From contig NZ_SCHN01000030.1 in assembly GCF_004120195.1 (NCBI RefSeq), positions 1 to 46,568 on the forward strand: a DNA stretch of 46,568 bases, in the 5' to 3' direction. Both the position numbers and the translations under genes were made by a program. This stretch comes from Enterovibrio baiacu. Lineage in GTDB: Bacteria; Pseudomonadota; Gammaproteobacteria; Enterobacterales; Vibrionaceae. Below the pieces are notes generated by a model, which was not told where the DNA came from, did no database searches, and saw only the letters and a program-made list of their open reading frames with translations. Shown one piece after another: positions 9,017-19,693 of the stretch (its first letter is position 1; each line of letters begins with the position of its first letter).

Positions 9017-9045
9017 AAAAAGAGCAGGCTTAGCCTGCTCTTTTT
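9017..9045 (+). terminator. nadK terminator
   Basis: A perfect 13-base stem (9017-9029 with 9033-9045, GC-rich core GAGCAGGC) closes on a 3-base loop and ends in a T run. Confidence 0.88.
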
Positions 9046-9093
9046 GTTATCAGAGTCACATTTTTCTCATTCACAGCACACTGAACAACTTTA

Positions 9094-9131
9094 CTGTATG
9101 TAATCACAGTATATACTGTACATATCAACAG
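9094..9131 (+). promoter_or_regulatory. Two LexA (SOS) boxes at the recN promoter
   Basis: Box 1 is CTGTATGTAATCACAG (9094-9109) and box 2 is CTGTACATATCAACAG (9116-9131). Both fit CTGT-N8-ACAG exactly. A promoter-like pair TTTACT (9090-9095) and TATACT (9112-9117) is covered by them. Double boxes imply tight LexA repression and SOS induction of recN. Confidence 0.88.
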
Positions 9132-9157
9132 GTGATGATTAATACAGGTATTCATAC

Positions 9158-10825
9158 ATGCTGGCGCACATTACGATTCAGAACTTTGCCATTGTTAAAG
9201 CGTTGGAACTCGACTTTCACAAAGGAATGACCACCATCACGGGTGAAACAGGTGCAGGTAAATCTATTGCGATTGATGCACTTGGCCTATGCCTGGGCGA
9301 TCGCTCAGACCCTTCAATGGTACGCCCCGGTGAAGAGAAAGCTGAAATTGTGGCCCTGTTTAATTTGCAGAATAACCCTGCAGCTCGACGCTGGCTCGAA
9401 GACAACGAGCTTGTCGATGGCGATGAGTGCATTCTTCGCCGTGTCATCACCAAAGAAGGACGCTCTCGCGCATTCATCAATGGCAGCCCGGTGCCAGCGT
9501 CTCAGCAAAAATCACTTGGTCAGCATCTAATCAATATCCATGGTCAGCATGCACACCAACTGTTAATGCGTAACGACTATCAGCTCACTTTGCTCGATCA
9601 GTACGCTGGCCATCAAAACCTACTTCATACCATGCGACAGCGCTATCAAGCGTGGCGCGCGGCAAGAAATGAGCTCAAGCAACTCGAAAAAAACAAAGAT
9701 GCCTTCGAAGCGCAAAAGCAGCTTCTTGAATACCAAGTGAATGAGCTTAACGAGTTAGCACTGGGTGAAAATGAATACCCAGAATTAGAAGAAGAACACA
9801 AACGCCTTTCCAATTGTGGTGACATCGCCATTTGTAGCCAAAGTGTGCTTCAAGCGCTCAGCGAAGATGACAATAACAATGCCATGTCGTTGCTGCAGTT
9901 TGCACAGCATAAGCTCGCTGAACTTGCGGCGATGGATTCACGCTTTTCTGAACTGACCCAAATGTTAGATGAAGCCTATATTCAGGTTCAGGAAACAACG
10001 CACGAGATTTCCAGCTACATGGATCGACTCGACATGGATCCATCACGCCTTAGCTACCTCGATGAACGCATGGCAACCATCCTTCGTTTGTCGCGCAAAC
10101 ACCAAGTTGCCCCTGATGCACTGTTTGCCGCCCACCAATCTCTGGTGGCTGAGCTAGAAACCTTTAACAGCAGCGATGAAAAAATTGAGCAAATGGCTGC
10201 AGACGTTGATGCTAAATATCAGGCGTGTTTGGTTGCTGCGGAAAAACTCAGTAAGAGTCGCAAACGTTACGCGAAGGAATTAGACAAACTGATTTCTTCC
10301 AGCATGCATGAATTAAGCATGGAGCACGGTAAATTCCATATCGCATTAGAAAGTCACCCTGATAACAATTTGTCACCTCTGGGTGTGGATAGCATTGAAT
10401 TGCTGGTTTCCACCAACCCAGGACAGCCTATGCACGCGCTTGGAAAAGTGGCATCGGGTGGTGAATTGTCGCGTATCTCTCTCGCGATCCAAGTGATCAC
10501 AGCTCAGAAAGTCGACACCCCAAGTTTGATTTTCGATGAGGTCGATGTCGGCATTAGTGGCCCAACAGCTGCTATCGTAGGCCGATTACTCAGAAAGCTT
10601 GGCGAATCCACACAGGTAATGTGTGTTACCCACTTGCCGCAAGTGGCGGGTTGTGGCCATCAACAAATGTTTGTCACCAAGACCAGCAACAAAGGCAACA
10701 CCACAACAAGCATGGTGCCGCTGGACGTGTCATCACGCGTTCAAGAACTCGCACGCTTACTTGGTGGCAGTGAAATCACAGAGCACACGCTGGCCAATGC
10801 ACGCGAGCTACTGATCGCTGCATGA
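9158..10825 (+). CDS. recN: DNA repair protein RecN
   Basis: This 555-residue SMC-like ATPase holds broken DNA ends during recombinational repair. The Walker A motif GETGAGKS is at 29-36. A long Glu/Leu-rich coiled coil occupies the middle (about 160-360). The C-terminal half carries the signature [12 protein letters not shown] and the Walker [14 protein letters not shown]. Length equals the usual RecN size (about 553). The start has an AGG site about 10 bases upstream. Two LexA boxes precede it, matching the strong SOS control of recN known in enterobacteria. It lies between nadK and bamE, the usual gammaproteobacterial order. Confidence 0.97.
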   Translation: MLAHITIQNFAIVKALELDFHKGMTTITGETGAGKSIAIDALGLCLGDRSDPSMVRPGEEKAEIVALFNLQNNPAARRWLEDNELVDGDECILRRVITKEGRSRAFINGSPVPASQQKSLGQHLINIHGQHAHQLLMRNDYQLTLLDQYAGHQNLLHTMRQRYQAWRAARNELKQLEKNKDAFEAQKQLLEYQVNELNELALGENEYPELEEEHKRLSNCGDIAICSQSVLQALSEDDNNNAMSLLQFAQHKLAELAAMDSRFSELTQMLDEAYIQVQETTHEISSYMDRLDMDPSRLSYLDERMATILRLSRKHQVAPDALFAAHQSLVAELETFNSSDEKIEQMAADVDAKYQACLVAAEKLSKSRKRYAKELDKLISSSMHELSMEHGKFHIALESHPDNNLSPLGVDSIELLVSTNPGQPMHALGKVASGGELSRISLAIQVITAQKVDTPSLIFDEVDVGISGPTAAIVGRLLRKLGESTQVMCVTHLPQVAGCGHQQMFVTKTSNKGNTTTSMVPLDVSSRVQELARLLGGSEITEHTLANARELLIAA

Positions 10826-10972
10826 TTTTCAGATTTATAGGTTTTCGCGGTCTAAGATAAGAAACTTTTTGGAAATAGCACGGTCGAACTGACAAGTTCA
10901 AGCAAGAGATTTTTACTTCTCGTAATAGCTTGTTTATCATCGACCCCTATTTTGGAAATGAAGTAAGAAGTC

Positions 10973-11329
10973 ATGCGTTGGAAAAACATCGCTGTGGTAT
11001 CACTTGTTTTAGCCAGCCTTACTGGCTGTTCTCTTGCTAACAAGTTGGTTTACCGCATAGATATTAATCAGGGAAACTACATCGACCAAAATGCAGTTGA
11101 AGAACTCAAGTTTGGCATGACCAAGGAACAAGTAAAATTCTTACTTGGTCCTCCAATGTTAGTAGAATCAGGCTATCCAAATACTTGGTATTTTGTGCAA
11201 TACCTAAAACCTGGACATGATGCGCCAGAGCAAAAGGAATTGATTTTGTCATTCGACGACAGCAACCAATTGGTCGGCATGAAAGGCGATTATCAACCCG
11301 GCACCCGTTTCTTTGAAGCCATTCGCTAA
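10973..11329 (+). CDS. bamE: Outer membrane assembly lipoprotein BamE (SmpA)
   Basis: This 118-residue lipoprotein is part of the BAM complex that inserts beta-barrel proteins into the outer membrane. The signal peptide ends in the lipobox LTGC, with lipidated Cys19. The SmpA/OmlA domain is recognised from FGMTKEQVKFLLGPPML, NTWYFVQY and the following strands. It follows recN as in E. coli and is closed by a bidirectional terminator shared with phoU. Confidence 0.95.
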   Translation: MRWKNIAVVSLVLASLTGCSLANKLVYRIDINQGNYIDQNAVEELKFGMTKEQVKFLLGPPMLVESGYPNTWYFVQYLKPGHDAPEQKELILSFDDSNQLVGMKGDYQPGTRFFEAIR

Positions 11330-11345
11330 CGCGTTCCCCTTTACG

Positions 11346-11372
11346 AAAAAACCCGCTACTGCGGGTTTTTTT
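11346..11372. terminator. Bidirectional terminator between bamE and phoU
   Basis: ACCCGC (11351-11356) pairs with GCGGGT (11361-11366) around a four-base loop, with A and T runs on the two sides. It suits both convergent transcripts. Confidence 0.83.
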
Positions 11373-11398
11373 CTATCAGGGCGATGTGAAGTAGCAAC

Positions 11399-12106
11399 CT
11401 ACTTGAGCATTTTTTCGAGCTGCTCTTTGTTCGTGTGTCGGATGTCTTTGCCTTTTACGAAGTAAATAATGTATTCGCAAATGTTCTGGCAACGATCCCC
11501 TACACGTTCAATCGCACGAGCAGACCACATCACTTTCAATACGTTAGGAATAGAACGCGGGTCTTCCATCATGTAGGTCATAAGCTGACGAATAATCGCT
11601 TCGTATTCTTTATCGAGTTGGTCGTCCGAGTGGTAAACTTTCATGGCCGCATCAACGTCCATGCGCGCAAATGCATCCAGCACATCATGCAGCATTCGTG
11701 CGGCTTTCTGCCCAAGGTTCTCAAGGGATACTAAGAACGGCTGCTGATGGTTTGAAAAGTTATCCAGTGCCATTTTCGCAATGCTGTCAGCGACATCACC
11801 AATGCGCTCTAAATCCGTGATGGTTTTGATGATAGCAATCACCAATCGCAGATCACCCGCCGTTGGCTGACGCTTTGCGATGATCCTCGTGCAGGCTTCA
11901 TCGATCGCCACTTCCATCGAGTTAACCTTGTGATCTTCTTTGATCACCTGCTTAGCAAGATCAGCATCTTGGTAATGCATCGCGCGCAGCGCATCCGTTA
12001 ACTGACGCTCCACCAGCCCTCCCATCGCTAAAACATGCGTGCGAATAGATTCAAGCTCAGCATTGAACTGACCTGAAATATGACGGCTGATGTTGAGGTT
12101 ATCCAT
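11399..12106 (-). CDS. phoU: Phosphate signalling protein PhoU
   Basis: This 235-residue cytoplasmic protein links the Pst transporter to the PhoR kinase and turns the Pho response off when phosphate is plentiful. Two homologous three-helix-bundle halves are visible, each with the metal-binding pattern of PhoU ([14 protein letters not shown] around 96-109, and [15 protein letters not shown] around 199-213). Length is close to E. coli PhoU (241). It is the last gene of pstC-pstA-pstB-phoU, 13 bases after pstB. Confidence 0.97.
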   Translation of the reverse strand: MDNLNISRHISGQFNAELESIRTHVLAMGGLVERQLTDALRAMHYQDADLAKQVIKEDHKVNSMEVAIDEACTRIIAKRQPTAGDLRLVIAIIKTITDLERIGDVADSIAKMALDNFSNHQQPFLVSLENLGQKAARMLHDVLDAFARMDVDAAMKVYHSDDQLDKEYEAIIRQLMTYMMEDPRSIPNVLKVMWSARAIERVGDRCQNICEYIIYFVKGKDIRHTNKEQLEKMLK

Positions 12107-12119
12107 CTACGTAAAATCC

Positions 12120-12938
12120 TTAGCCGTAACGGCCAGTAATATAATCTTCTGTTTGCTTGTTCTTCGGTGTGGTGAACAGCGTATCTGTATCCGCATATTC
12201 TACCAATTTCCCTAAATTGATAAACGCGGTTTGATCAGAAACACGTGCTGCTTGCTGCATATTATGCGTAACAATAACCACGGTGAATTCACGCTTTAAA
12301 TCATTGATCAACTCTTCAATGGTAAGTGTGGAAATGGGGTCGAGTGCCGATGTTGGTTCATCAAGGAGCAGAACTTCAGGTTCAATAGCAATCGCTCTCG
12401 CAATCACCAAGCGTTGTTGCTGACCACCAGACAAACCAAAGGCATTTTCATGAAGGCGGTCTTTCACCTCATCCCACAATGCCGCACCACGCAGAGAACG
12501 TTCAACCGCATCATCCAATGTACGCGCATTTTTTACGCCTTGAAGACGAAGACCATAAATCACGTTTTCGTAAATAGATTTAGGGAAAGGATTTGGGCGT
12601 TGAAACACCATGCCGACTTGTCGACGCAATGCGGGTACATCCACGTCTTCATTGTAGATGTTCATCCCGTTCAGCGATATTTCGCCGTTTACACGGCAAC
12701 CATCAACCAAATCATTCATGCGGTTAATACAACGAAGCAGCGTCGATTTGCCGCACCCTGACGGACCGATAAATGCGGTGACTTTCCCTTTAGGAATACG
12801 CATGTTGATATCGAACAATGCCTGAGTATTGCCATAGTGCAGGTTGAGATGTTTGATCACCAATGCCGTCTGTTCATCAGGCAGTGATGACAGATCAACT
12901 GGGCCAGGTAATCCAATGTTGGCATTGATAGAGATCAT
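12120..12938 (-). CDS. pstB: Phosphate ABC transporter ATP-binding protein PstB
   Basis: This 272-residue ATPase drives high-affinity phosphate import through PstC and PstA. Walker [10 protein letters not shown] lies at 58-66, the ABC signature LSGGQQQR near 168, Walker B VLLLDEP near 189, and the switch His in [10 protein letters not shown]. The N terminus is about 15 residues longer than in E. coli PstB. It lies 25 bases after pstA and 13 before phoU on the same strand. Confidence 0.97.
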   Translation of the reverse strand: MISINANIGLPGPVDLSSLPDEQTALVIKHLNLHYGNTQALFDINMRIPKGKVTAFIGPSGCGKSTLLRCINRMNDLVDGCRVNGEISLNGMNIYNEDVDVPALRRQVGMVFQRPNPFPKSIYENVIYGLRLQGVKNARTLDDAVERSLRGAALWDEVKDRLHENAFGLSGGQQQRLVIARAIAIEPEVLLLDEPTSALDPISTLTIEELINDLKREFTVVIVTHNMQQAARVSDQTAFINLGKLVEYADTDTLFTTPKNKQTEDYITGRYG

Positions 12939-12963
12939 TTCGCTATCGGTTCCTCATGAAGAA

Positions 12964-14610
12964 TTACACTTCTTGTTCAAGCGCACGATATTTCTCGCGC
13001 AGATGGTTACGAATGGTAATCGCTGCTAAGTTCAGACTCACAATCACGGTAACCAATAAAAACGATGTCGCGTATACCAACGGTCTTGCCGACTCAATGT
13101 TCGGACTTTGGAAGCCCACGTCATATACATGGTAACCCAGATGCATGAACTTTCTATCTAGGTGAAGAAACGGGAAGTTACCATCAAGCGGTAGACTCGG
13201 TGCCACTTTCACCACCCCTACCAACATCAATGGTGCAACTTCCCCTGCCGCTCGTGCAATAGCCAGAATCAAGCCCGTCATAATCGCAGGACTTGCCATA
13301 GGCAAAACGATTCGCCACAAGGTTTCTGATTGTGTAGCGCCTAGCGCCATTGAGCCATGACGTACAGACGAAGGAATACGCGCTAGCCCTTCTTCAGTCG
13401 ATACAATCACAACCGGCAAGGTCAAAATCGCCAAAGTTAATGAAGACCAAAGAATACCGGGGGTACCAAATGTTGGGTTGGGTAAATCATCCGAATAAAA
13501 CAGGGCATCAATGTTGCCGCCCACGAAATAGACGAAGAAGCCCAACCCAAACACGCCATAGACAATCGACGGCACACCCGCCAAGTTCACAACCGCAATT
13601 CGGATCATGCGAGTAAATGCATTCTTGCTGGCATATTCATGCAGGTATACCGCAGATAGCACGCCAAGTGGCGTCACCATGACTGACATCAACAGCACCA
13701 TCAACACGGTACCAAAAATGGCAGGAAACACACCGCCTTCAGAGTTTGCTTCGCGCGGGTCTTCGGTGACAAATCGCCCGATATGAACCAGCCAGTGTCC
13801 TAACTTTTCATGCCACCCCATCGCATTGGGATACCAGACAGAAAGCACGTCATTGATGGGTATCATGACAGACTGACCATGGCGGTCTTTTAAGATTAGG
13901 CTATCTAACGACATCTCAGTGCGCAATGACGCGAGCGTTACTTCCAACCCCGCGTAACGAGATTTAAGCGCTGCCATTTCATCTTGCACGTTTTCAGGCA
14001 CAGCCTCACCCGCTTTAAGGAACACACGTTCCTCTTTACGAAGGGCATTTAGCGCATAGCTAACCTTGCCGATTTCAGTATGTTCAATCAGCGAAATTTC
14101 GTCACGATGTTCACTTGCCAACATGACCTTTTGTTCGATCAGACTTGGCGTAAGCGTTTTATCGACCAATTTCCCGTCTTGCATATAACCGCTTGGAATA
14201 CCGAAAAATGCGCCGTTTTCAACGCGCTCAACCACCGCGATATCTGGCAAGGCTTTTTGCGATAGCAGGTTTTGCTCCAGCACTGAGATAAAATCATGGG
14301 CCTCGCGCTCACGGTTCGCAATCTTAATCAGCAAGCGTGTATGGTCTAGCTGTGCAGGGTTTTTCAGTGCAATCCCGGCTTCTTGAAGTTGGTTTGACGA
14401 GACATTTTCAGTGCCATAAATTTCACCAATGAATGTTTCAACACCATTCGGTGTATCGATTTCAAATTGGTAAACCGGCGATGGCCAAAAATAGGCAAGC
14501 CCCTTCCAGCCAATCAGCAGCATGACACCCAACACGGCAATAAGACATAAGCTGACCATGCCAGCAGACATCCATACCCAAGGGGAGCTTCGATTCAGGC
14601 GCTTAAACAT
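12964..14610 (-). CDS. pstA: Phosphate ABC transporter permease PstA, long form
   Basis: At 548 residues this is almost twice the size of E. coli PstA (296). After one membrane segment (about 12-35) there is a roughly 230-residue soluble region, presumably periplasmic, before the permease core. The core has further membrane helices and the EAA-like loop HGSMALGATQSETLWRIVLPMASPAI, which contacts PstB. The long N-terminal region resembles the DUF3333-type extension known from vibrios, Shewanella and pseudomonads (from memory). Its job is not established. It forms the phosphate channel with PstC. Confidence 0.93.
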   Translation of the reverse strand: MFKRLNRSSPWVWMSAGMVSLCLIAVLGVMLLIGWKGLAYFWPSPVYQFEIDTPNGVETFIGEIYGTENVSSNQLQEAGIALKNPAQLDHTRLLIKIANREREAHDFISVLEQNLLSQKALPDIAVVERVENGAFFGIPSGYMQDGKLVDKTLTPSLIEQKVMLASEHRDEISLIEHTEIGKVSYALNALRKEERVFLKAGEAVPENVQDEMAALKSRYAGLEVTLASLRTEMSLDSLILKDRHGQSVMIPINDVLSVWYPNAMGWHEKLGHWLVHIGRFVTEDPREANSEGGVFPAIFGTVLMVLLMSVMVTPLGVLSAVYLHEYASKNAFTRMIRIAVVNLAGVPSIVYGVFGLGFFVYFVGGNIDALFYSDDLPNPTFGTPGILWSSLTLAILTLPVVIVSTEEGLARIPSSVRHGSMALGATQSETLWRIVLPMASPAIMTGLILAIARAAGEVAPLMLVGVVKVAPSLPLDGNFPFLHLDRKFMHLGYHVYDVGFQSPNIESARPLVYATSFLLVTVIVSLNLAAITIRNHLREKYRALEQEV

Positions 14611-14654
14611 CGTCGCGCCCCACTAGCAAACGCTTTGATGGGGAAATAAAACCA

Positions 14655-16826
14655 TTACAACGCACGGTATTTCTCCCGCAAGCGCTGACGAACAAACTCA
14701 GCGATCGTATTAAATAGGAAGGTGAAGCTAAACAATATAAACGCGGTAAGGAACAATACACGGTAGTGGGAACTGCCGACTTCAGACTCAGGCATTTCAA
14801 CCGCAATGTTGGCCGACAAGGTACGCAGCCCTTCAAAGGGATTCCACTCCATCAACGGTGTATTACCTGTTGCCATCAACACAATCATGGTTTCACCAAC
14901 CGCACGGCCTAATCCCATCATCACAGCGGAGAAAATACCCGGACTTGCCGTGAGCAACACCACACGTGTGAGGGTTTGCCAATGGGTTGCACCCAATGCA
15001 AGAGAGCCATTCGTCAGGTGGCTAGGCACAGAGAAAATCGCATCTTCCGCGATGGTGAAAATCGTTGGAACAACCGCAAAGCCCATCGCCAATCCCACGA
15101 CAATGGCATTACGTTGATCAAAGTTCACGCCAAGCACATCCGTGACAAATACGCGGCTATCGCCACCGAGATAATGCGCTTCAATGTATGGTCCTATCGC
15201 AAACGCCCCGTACCCTAGCAATAAAATGAGCGGGATAAGTACAAACAGGTGTCCACCACTTGGCAGGTGTTTTCTCACTGATCGTGGTAATTCAGCCCAA
15301 GCAAACGCTGTGACGAGGAATGCAATTGGCAACGCGAAGAAGATGAGCAAGACAGCGGGCAAATGGGTTTCAACAATAGGCGCGAGCCAAAGCCCAGCAA
15401 GAAAACCGAGAATCACAGTCGGCAGAGCCTCCATGATTTCAATCGTCGGCTTCACAACTTTACGTAAGCCAGATGGCATGAAATAGGCCGTATAAATCGC
15501 ACCGCCCACCGCCAAAGGCACTGCAAAAAGAAGGGCAAACGCCGCCACTTTTATCGTCCCGAATACGACAGGTACAGCACTCAGCTTACCTTCAAAAGAC
15601 TCGTCGCCAGATGTCGATTGCCACACATAATCAGGCTCGCTGTAGCCTTCATACCAGATCTTGCTCCACAGCGATCTGATGCTCACGTCGGGGTGAGGAT
15701 TCTCAACATCCAACAAGGTCAGCACATTACCTTGCTCTACGATCAGGCGATCAGCACGCGGCGAGAAAGAAAATGCTTCAACACCTTTCGCTAACTCTGA
15801 GAACGAAAAGCGGTCATCGGTTTCACTCGGCGCATGCCATAAGGTTAACTTTCCGAAATCTGATAAGTTCGCGAACACATTTCGATGCAGTTCCGCCGCC
15901 ATCATGCCGGGCTGTGTGTCAAAGCTTCGCGCTAACGTCAGCGATCTCGCATTGGCTTTCACAACATCAAACCATTGCCCGATTTGACCGTTCTCCATGC
16001 GAATCAGTAACGAATGCCCGCCCGCCAATGCCGTCATTGAAAGTGGCTTTTGGTTCGTCACCGCTTCGATATCAACCGTTTCTCTTAACGTAATATCGCG
16101 GCGAAGCACACTGTAGACTTTCAACTTAGCGCCCGACAGCACATACACTTTTCGGCCATCATGGGCAGCTAGCACGGTTGCGTCCGGCGATGCTGGAAAA
16201 ACAGCGCGACGTGTTTCTTTCCCTTGCTCTTGGACTGAAATGACTAGCGCATCGTCAACAATGCCCGCCACGAGCAAATGATCGCCTTCCATCGAGAAAG
16301 ACACCGATGAGACGGGAGCTTCACCATCACTGAGATCTACCGTTCGAAGCGGCTGAATATCTGGCGTGAACTGGCGAGCACCATCTTGGTAATGGGAGAG
16401 AAAGCGAAGTCGGTGTAACGACACTTCACCATTTTTCAGCCCATAGGCCACTTTGCCTGCTGCCGTCGATGTGGCAAAAAAGCTGGTTGGCGAAAACGCG
16501 AGTTGCTGCTGAAGAAGTGTTACAGGTTTCTCGTTTAACGAAAAAACGATCAACTCACCAGAATCTGAGTAGCGAAAACCAAACTGGTTGTTTTCATCAA
16601 TGCCAAGCTGTGCAGGCGCACCGGAAAGAGGCAATTCCAGACGCGTATCAATCGTTACATCTGGGTTTTTGAAAAGCGGAAACACGACATATGCGAGATA
16701 GAAGAAAATCAATAGCAACGCAAAAAGCACGACTAACCCGCCACCGATAACGGATAAGCGAGCAAGTTTGTCTTTCAAGCGCCGACGAGGATCACCTTGT
16801 GTCAGCACATTGGCGGCGTTTGCCAT
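14655..16826 (-). CDS. pstC: Phosphate ABC transporter permease PstC, long form
   Basis: This 723-residue protein is far longer than E. coli PstC (319). A first membrane segment (about 30-52) is followed by some 350 residues of soluble sequence with repeated beta-strand patterns (blocks such as GQIGQWFDV and GKLTLWHAP), reminiscent of a WD-like propeller, and then by the permease core with about six membrane segments and the EAA loop NGSLALGATHWQTLTRVVLL. It is the first gene of the pst operon; a Pho box lies about 47 bases upstream. The propeller reading is my inference from pattern only. Confidence 0.93.
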   Translation of the reverse strand: MANAANVLTQGDPRRRLKDKLARLSVIGGGLVVLFALLLIFFYLAYVVFPLFKNPDVTIDTRLELPLSGAPAQLGIDENNQFGFRYSDSGELIVFSLNEKPVTLLQQQLAFSPTSFFATSTAAGKVAYGLKNGEVSLHRLRFLSHYQDGARQFTPDIQPLRTVDLSDGEAPVSSVSFSMEGDHLLVAGIVDDALVISVQEQGKETRRAVFPASPDATVLAAHDGRKVYVLSGAKLKVYSVLRRDITLRETVDIEAVTNQKPLSMTALAGGHSLLIRMENGQIGQWFDVVKANARSLTLARSFDTQPGMMAAELHRNVFANLSDFGKLTLWHAPSETDDRFSFSELAKGVEAFSFSPRADRLIVEQGNVLTLLDVENPHPDVSIRSLWSKIWYEGYSEPDYVWQSTSGDESFEGKLSAVPVVFGTIKVAAFALLFAVPLAVGGAIYTAYFMPSGLRKVVKPTIEIMEALPTVILGFLAGLWLAPIVETHLPAVLLIFFALPIAFLVTAFAWAELPRSVRKHLPSGGHLFVLIPLILLLGYGAFAIGPYIEAHYLGGDSRVFVTDVLGVNFDQRNAIVVGLAMGFAVVPTIFTIAEDAIFSVPSHLTNGSLALGATHWQTLTRVVLLTASPGIFSAVMMGLGRAVGETMIVLMATGNTPLMEWNPFEGLRTLSANIAVEMPESEVGSSHYRVLFLTAFILFSFTFLFNTIAEFVRQRLREKYRAL

Positions 16827-16872
16827 TGGTACCTCTGAATCTGAATTTAGTGGCTCATATTATGTCTTTTTG

Positions 16873-16890
16873 ATGACATAAATGTGACAG
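16873..16890 (-). promoter_or_regulatory. Pho box upstream of pstC
   Basis: On the minus strand it reads CTGTCACATTTATGTCAT, two CTGTCA-like 7-mers separated by four bases, close to the E. coli PhoB consensus CTGTCATAAAACTGTCAC. It places pstC-pstA-pstB-phoU in the PhoB regulon. Confidence 0.82.
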
Positions 16891-16936
16891 TGCATAAATA
16901 TGTAAGCCGTGTAGCAAGTGAAACAAGGCAACGATA

Positions 16937-16954
16937 AAAGGTCTCGAGACCTTT
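16937..16954. repeat. Perfect 18-bp palindrome between pstC and the gcvR-like gene
   Basis: AAAGGTCTC is followed directly by its reverse complement GAGACCTTT. There is no loop or T run, which suits a dimeric protein site better than a terminator. It lies about 110 bases upstream of the gcvR-like/ppk start and 110 upstream of pstC. Confidence 0.6.
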
Positions 16955-17067
16955 GTTAACATTGACTCAAGGCACACTTCCTAATGGCTCAATAACGCGT
17001 CAGTGGACATGCCATAGACCTGCTTTAATAATGGAAGACCCACCGATGCAGATGTTAAGGATTAACC

Positions 17068-17577
17068 ATGAAGCAGCTAGTGATCACCCTGATCGGCACA
17101 GATAGACCAGGGCTTGTCGAAACACTCTCCGATACCGTATTTCAGCATCACGGCAGCTGGCAAGCGAGTAGCCTGAGTAAACTCGCAGGTAAGTTCGCCG
17201 GAATCATACAAGTCGACATAAAAAATGAAGATGCAGAGTCGCTCGCAAAAGCGCTGAACAGCATTCCTGAACTCGACGTGCTGATAGCGGATACGCCGCG
17301 TCAATCCGAACCAGATAGCACTACACACTCTCTCACCGTGACAGGCAATGACCGCTCGGGCATTATTCAAGAGGTTACGCGAGAAATTGCGAAATTTGGT
17401 ATTAATATCAACAAACTGAAAAGCCACGCGCAAAGTGCTGCCAATTCTGGTGGCATGATTTTCACGGCAGATTTCGATCTTGATATCGCCAATTCAATTC
17501 CTTTATCGGATCTCGGAGAAGCATTGGAAGGCTTGTCTGATGATCTCATCGTGGAGTTTGACGTCAGCGATATCTGA
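17068..17577 (+). CDS. GcvR-like ACT-domain regulatory protein
   Basis: This 169-residue protein contains two ACT domains (about 4-75 and 86-160), each starting with the typical strand-plus-DRPG/DRSG turn (LIGTDRPGLVETLSD and VTGNDRSGIIQEVTR). This is the layout of the glycine cleavage repressor GcvR, which binds GcvA rather than DNA. No DNA-binding or catalytic domain is seen. A good AAGGA site precedes the ATG. It lies only 19 bases upstream of ppk, so it is probably cotranscribed with ppk-ppx. GcvR paralogues are common in vibrios; whether this one senses glycine or another small ligand is unknown. Confidence 0.85.
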   Translation: MKQLVITLIGTDRPGLVETLSDTVFQHHGSWQASSLSKLAGKFAGIIQVDIKNEDAESLAKALNSIPELDVLIADTPRQSEPDSTTHSLTVTGNDRSGIIQEVTREIAKFGININKLKSHAQSAANSGGMIFTADFDLDIANSIPLSDLGEALEGLSDDLIVEFDVSDI

Positions 17578-17596
17578 ATGAGTAGGAAAGGGAAGG

Positions 17597-19693
17597 ATGA
17601 GTGCTGACAAGCTTTTCATAGATAAAGAACTAAGCTGGTTATCGTTTAACGAAAGGGTATTACAAGAAGCTGCGGACAAAAGCGTTCCAATCATTGAGCG
17701 TGTCCGCTTTCTCGGTATTTTCTCAAGCAACCTTGATGAGTTTTATCAGGTCAGGTTTGCCGATGTAAAACGCCGACTCATTATTAGCGAAGAGCAACGC
17801 GGCGACGCGGACGTTCGTGAGCTGATGAGTAAAATCCAAGAAAAGGTGCTTAAACTCAATCAAGATTTTGACCACCTTTATAACGATATTTTGTTGGAGA
17901 TGGCACGTCGCCATATTTTCTTAGTCAATGAACGACAGTTGACGGAGTACCAGCAAAACTGGCTAAAACGCTTTTTCGTCAGCAGTCTTCTTCCCCATAT
18001 CACGCCCATCATTCTCACAGAGAAAATGGATGTGCTTGCTTTCTTGAAAGACGCCTACTCCTACCTTGCTGTTGAACTCAAAAAAGAAGGACAGCCTACG
18101 CGCTACGCGTTAATTGAAATCCCAACAGATGAAGTCGAGCGCTTCATCAAAGTGCCAGAACCCAAAGGCAAGCGTCGCCGTAAAACCATCATCTTACTCG
18201 ACAACATCATTCGTCTTTGTCTTGATGAAATCTTCCGCGGTTTCTTCGACTACGACAGCATCGAAGCTTATGCCATGAAAATGACGAGAGATGCGGAATA
18301 CGATTTAACACATGAAGTCGACCACAGCTTGCTCGAAAACATGTCAGACAGTCTCGATCAACGCTTAACCGCCCTTCCTGTGCGTTTCGTTTATCAAAGA
18401 GACATGCCGGAAGAGATGGTTGAGCGCATCATCAAAATGCTGAAAATCTCTGATTACGACAGTGTCCTGCCTGGCGCCCGCTACCACAATTTTAAAGACT
18501 TCATCGGCTTCCCAAATGTAGGCATGAAGTACCTTGAAAACCCTGCGCTACCTGCCATCGAATCAACGGACTTCATGCGTCACAACAACGCTTTTGATGC
18601 CATTAGAGAGCGTGATGTACTTTTGTATTATCCGTATCATACCTTCCGACACATGACGGAATTGGTTCGCCAAGCCTCATTCGATCCGAAAGTGCGCAGC
18701 ATTCGCATCAACATCTACCGTGTTGCAAAAAACAGCCGAATCATTAGCTCAATGATCGATGCGGCAAACAACGGTAAACGCGTCACTGTAGTTGTAGAAC
18801 TTCAAGCCCGTTTTGATGAAGAAGCAAACATCGAATGGGCACGCGTATTAACAGATGCCGGCGTCAAAGTCGTCTTCGGTACACCCGGCTTAAAAATTCA
18901 CTCAAAGCTGTGTCTCATTTCTCGCCGCGAAGAAGAGGGCGTTCAGGAATATGCACACATAGGTACAGGTAACTTCCATGAGAAAACCGCCCGTATCTAC
19001 ACGGACTTTTCCTTATTTACTGCCGATAAAACACTGACCACCGAAGTGCGTAAAGTCTTCAACTTCATTGAAAACCCCTACAAGCCCGTGAAGTTTTCCA
19101 ACCTTATCGTTTCACCACGCAATTCGCGCAGTCGTCTTTACAAACTCATCGAGCGAGAAATTGAACATGCCCGTGCCAAACGCAAATCGGGGATCACACT
19201 CAAGGTCAATAACCTTGTGGATCCGGGGTTGATAAATTTGCTCTACAAAGCCAGCAGTGAAGGCGTGAAAATACGCATGATCATTCGCGGCATGTGTTCG
19301 CTGATCCCGGGAGTGAAAGGCCTAAGCCAAAATATTCGCGCCATCAGTATTGTCGATCGTTTCCTTGAACACCCGCGTGTCTTCGCCTTTGAAAACGGCG
19401 GCGAGCGCGATGTTTACATATCTTCTGCCGATTGGATGACACGCAACATCGATAATCGCATCGAAGTTGCTACGCCGATCAAAGATGAACGCTTAAAGCA
19501 ACGCATCATGGATATTCTTGAAATTCAATTCCTCGACCGTGCGAAAGCGCGTGTTTTAGACAAAGACATGTCAAATGCGTATGTAAAACGCGGAAATCGC
19601 AAAAAAGTTCGCTCGCAAACTGCCATTTACGATTACCTTAAACAAGTAGAACGAGCAGAAAAACGGCAAGCGGATAAACAAAAGAATGAATGA
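17597..19693 (+). CDS. ppk1: Polyphosphate kinase 1
   Basis: This 698-residue enzyme reversibly polymerises the ATP gamma-phosphate into long-chain polyphosphate. The N-terminal domain begins with [21 protein letters not shown] and contains the [13 protein letters not shown] block. The catalytic histidines fall at His435 (in KIHSKLC) and His592 (in LEHPRVF), the same numbers as in E. coli. [17 protein letters not shown] belongs to the phospholipase-D-like fold. A strong GGAAGG site precedes the start. It overlaps ppx by 8 bases. Confidence 0.98.
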   Translation: MSADKLFIDKELSWLSFNERVLQEAADKSVPIIERVRFLGIFSSNLDEFYQVRFADVKRRLIISEEQRGDADVRELMSKIQEKVLKLNQDFDHLYNDILLEMARRHIFLVNERQLTEYQQNWLKRFFVSSLLPHITPIILTEKMDVLAFLKDAYSYLAVELKKEGQPTRYALIEIPTDEVERFIKVPEPKGKRRRKTIILLDNIIRLCLDEIFRGFFDYDSIEAYAMKMTRDAEYDLTHEVDHSLLENMSDSLDQRLTALPVRFVYQRDMPEEMVERIIKMLKISDYDSVLPGARYHNFKDFIGFPNVGMKYLENPALPAIESTDFMRHNNAFDAIRERDVLLYYPYHTFRHMTELVRQASFDPKVRSIRINIYRVAKNSRIISSMIDAANNGKRVTVVVELQARFDEEANIEWARVLTDAGVKVVFGTPGLKIHSKLCLISRREEEGVQEYAHIGTGNFHEKTARIYTDFSLFTADKTLTTEVRKVFNFIENPYKPVKFSNLIVSPRNSRSRLYKLIEREIEHARAKRKSGITLKVNNLVDPGLINLLYKASSEGVKIRMIIRGMCSLIPGVKGLSQNIRAISIVDRFLEHPRVFAFENGGERDVYISSADWMTRNIDNRIEVATPIKDERLKQRIMDILEIQFLDRAKARVLDKDMSNAYVKRGNRKKVRSQTAIYDYLKQVERAEKRQADKQKNE

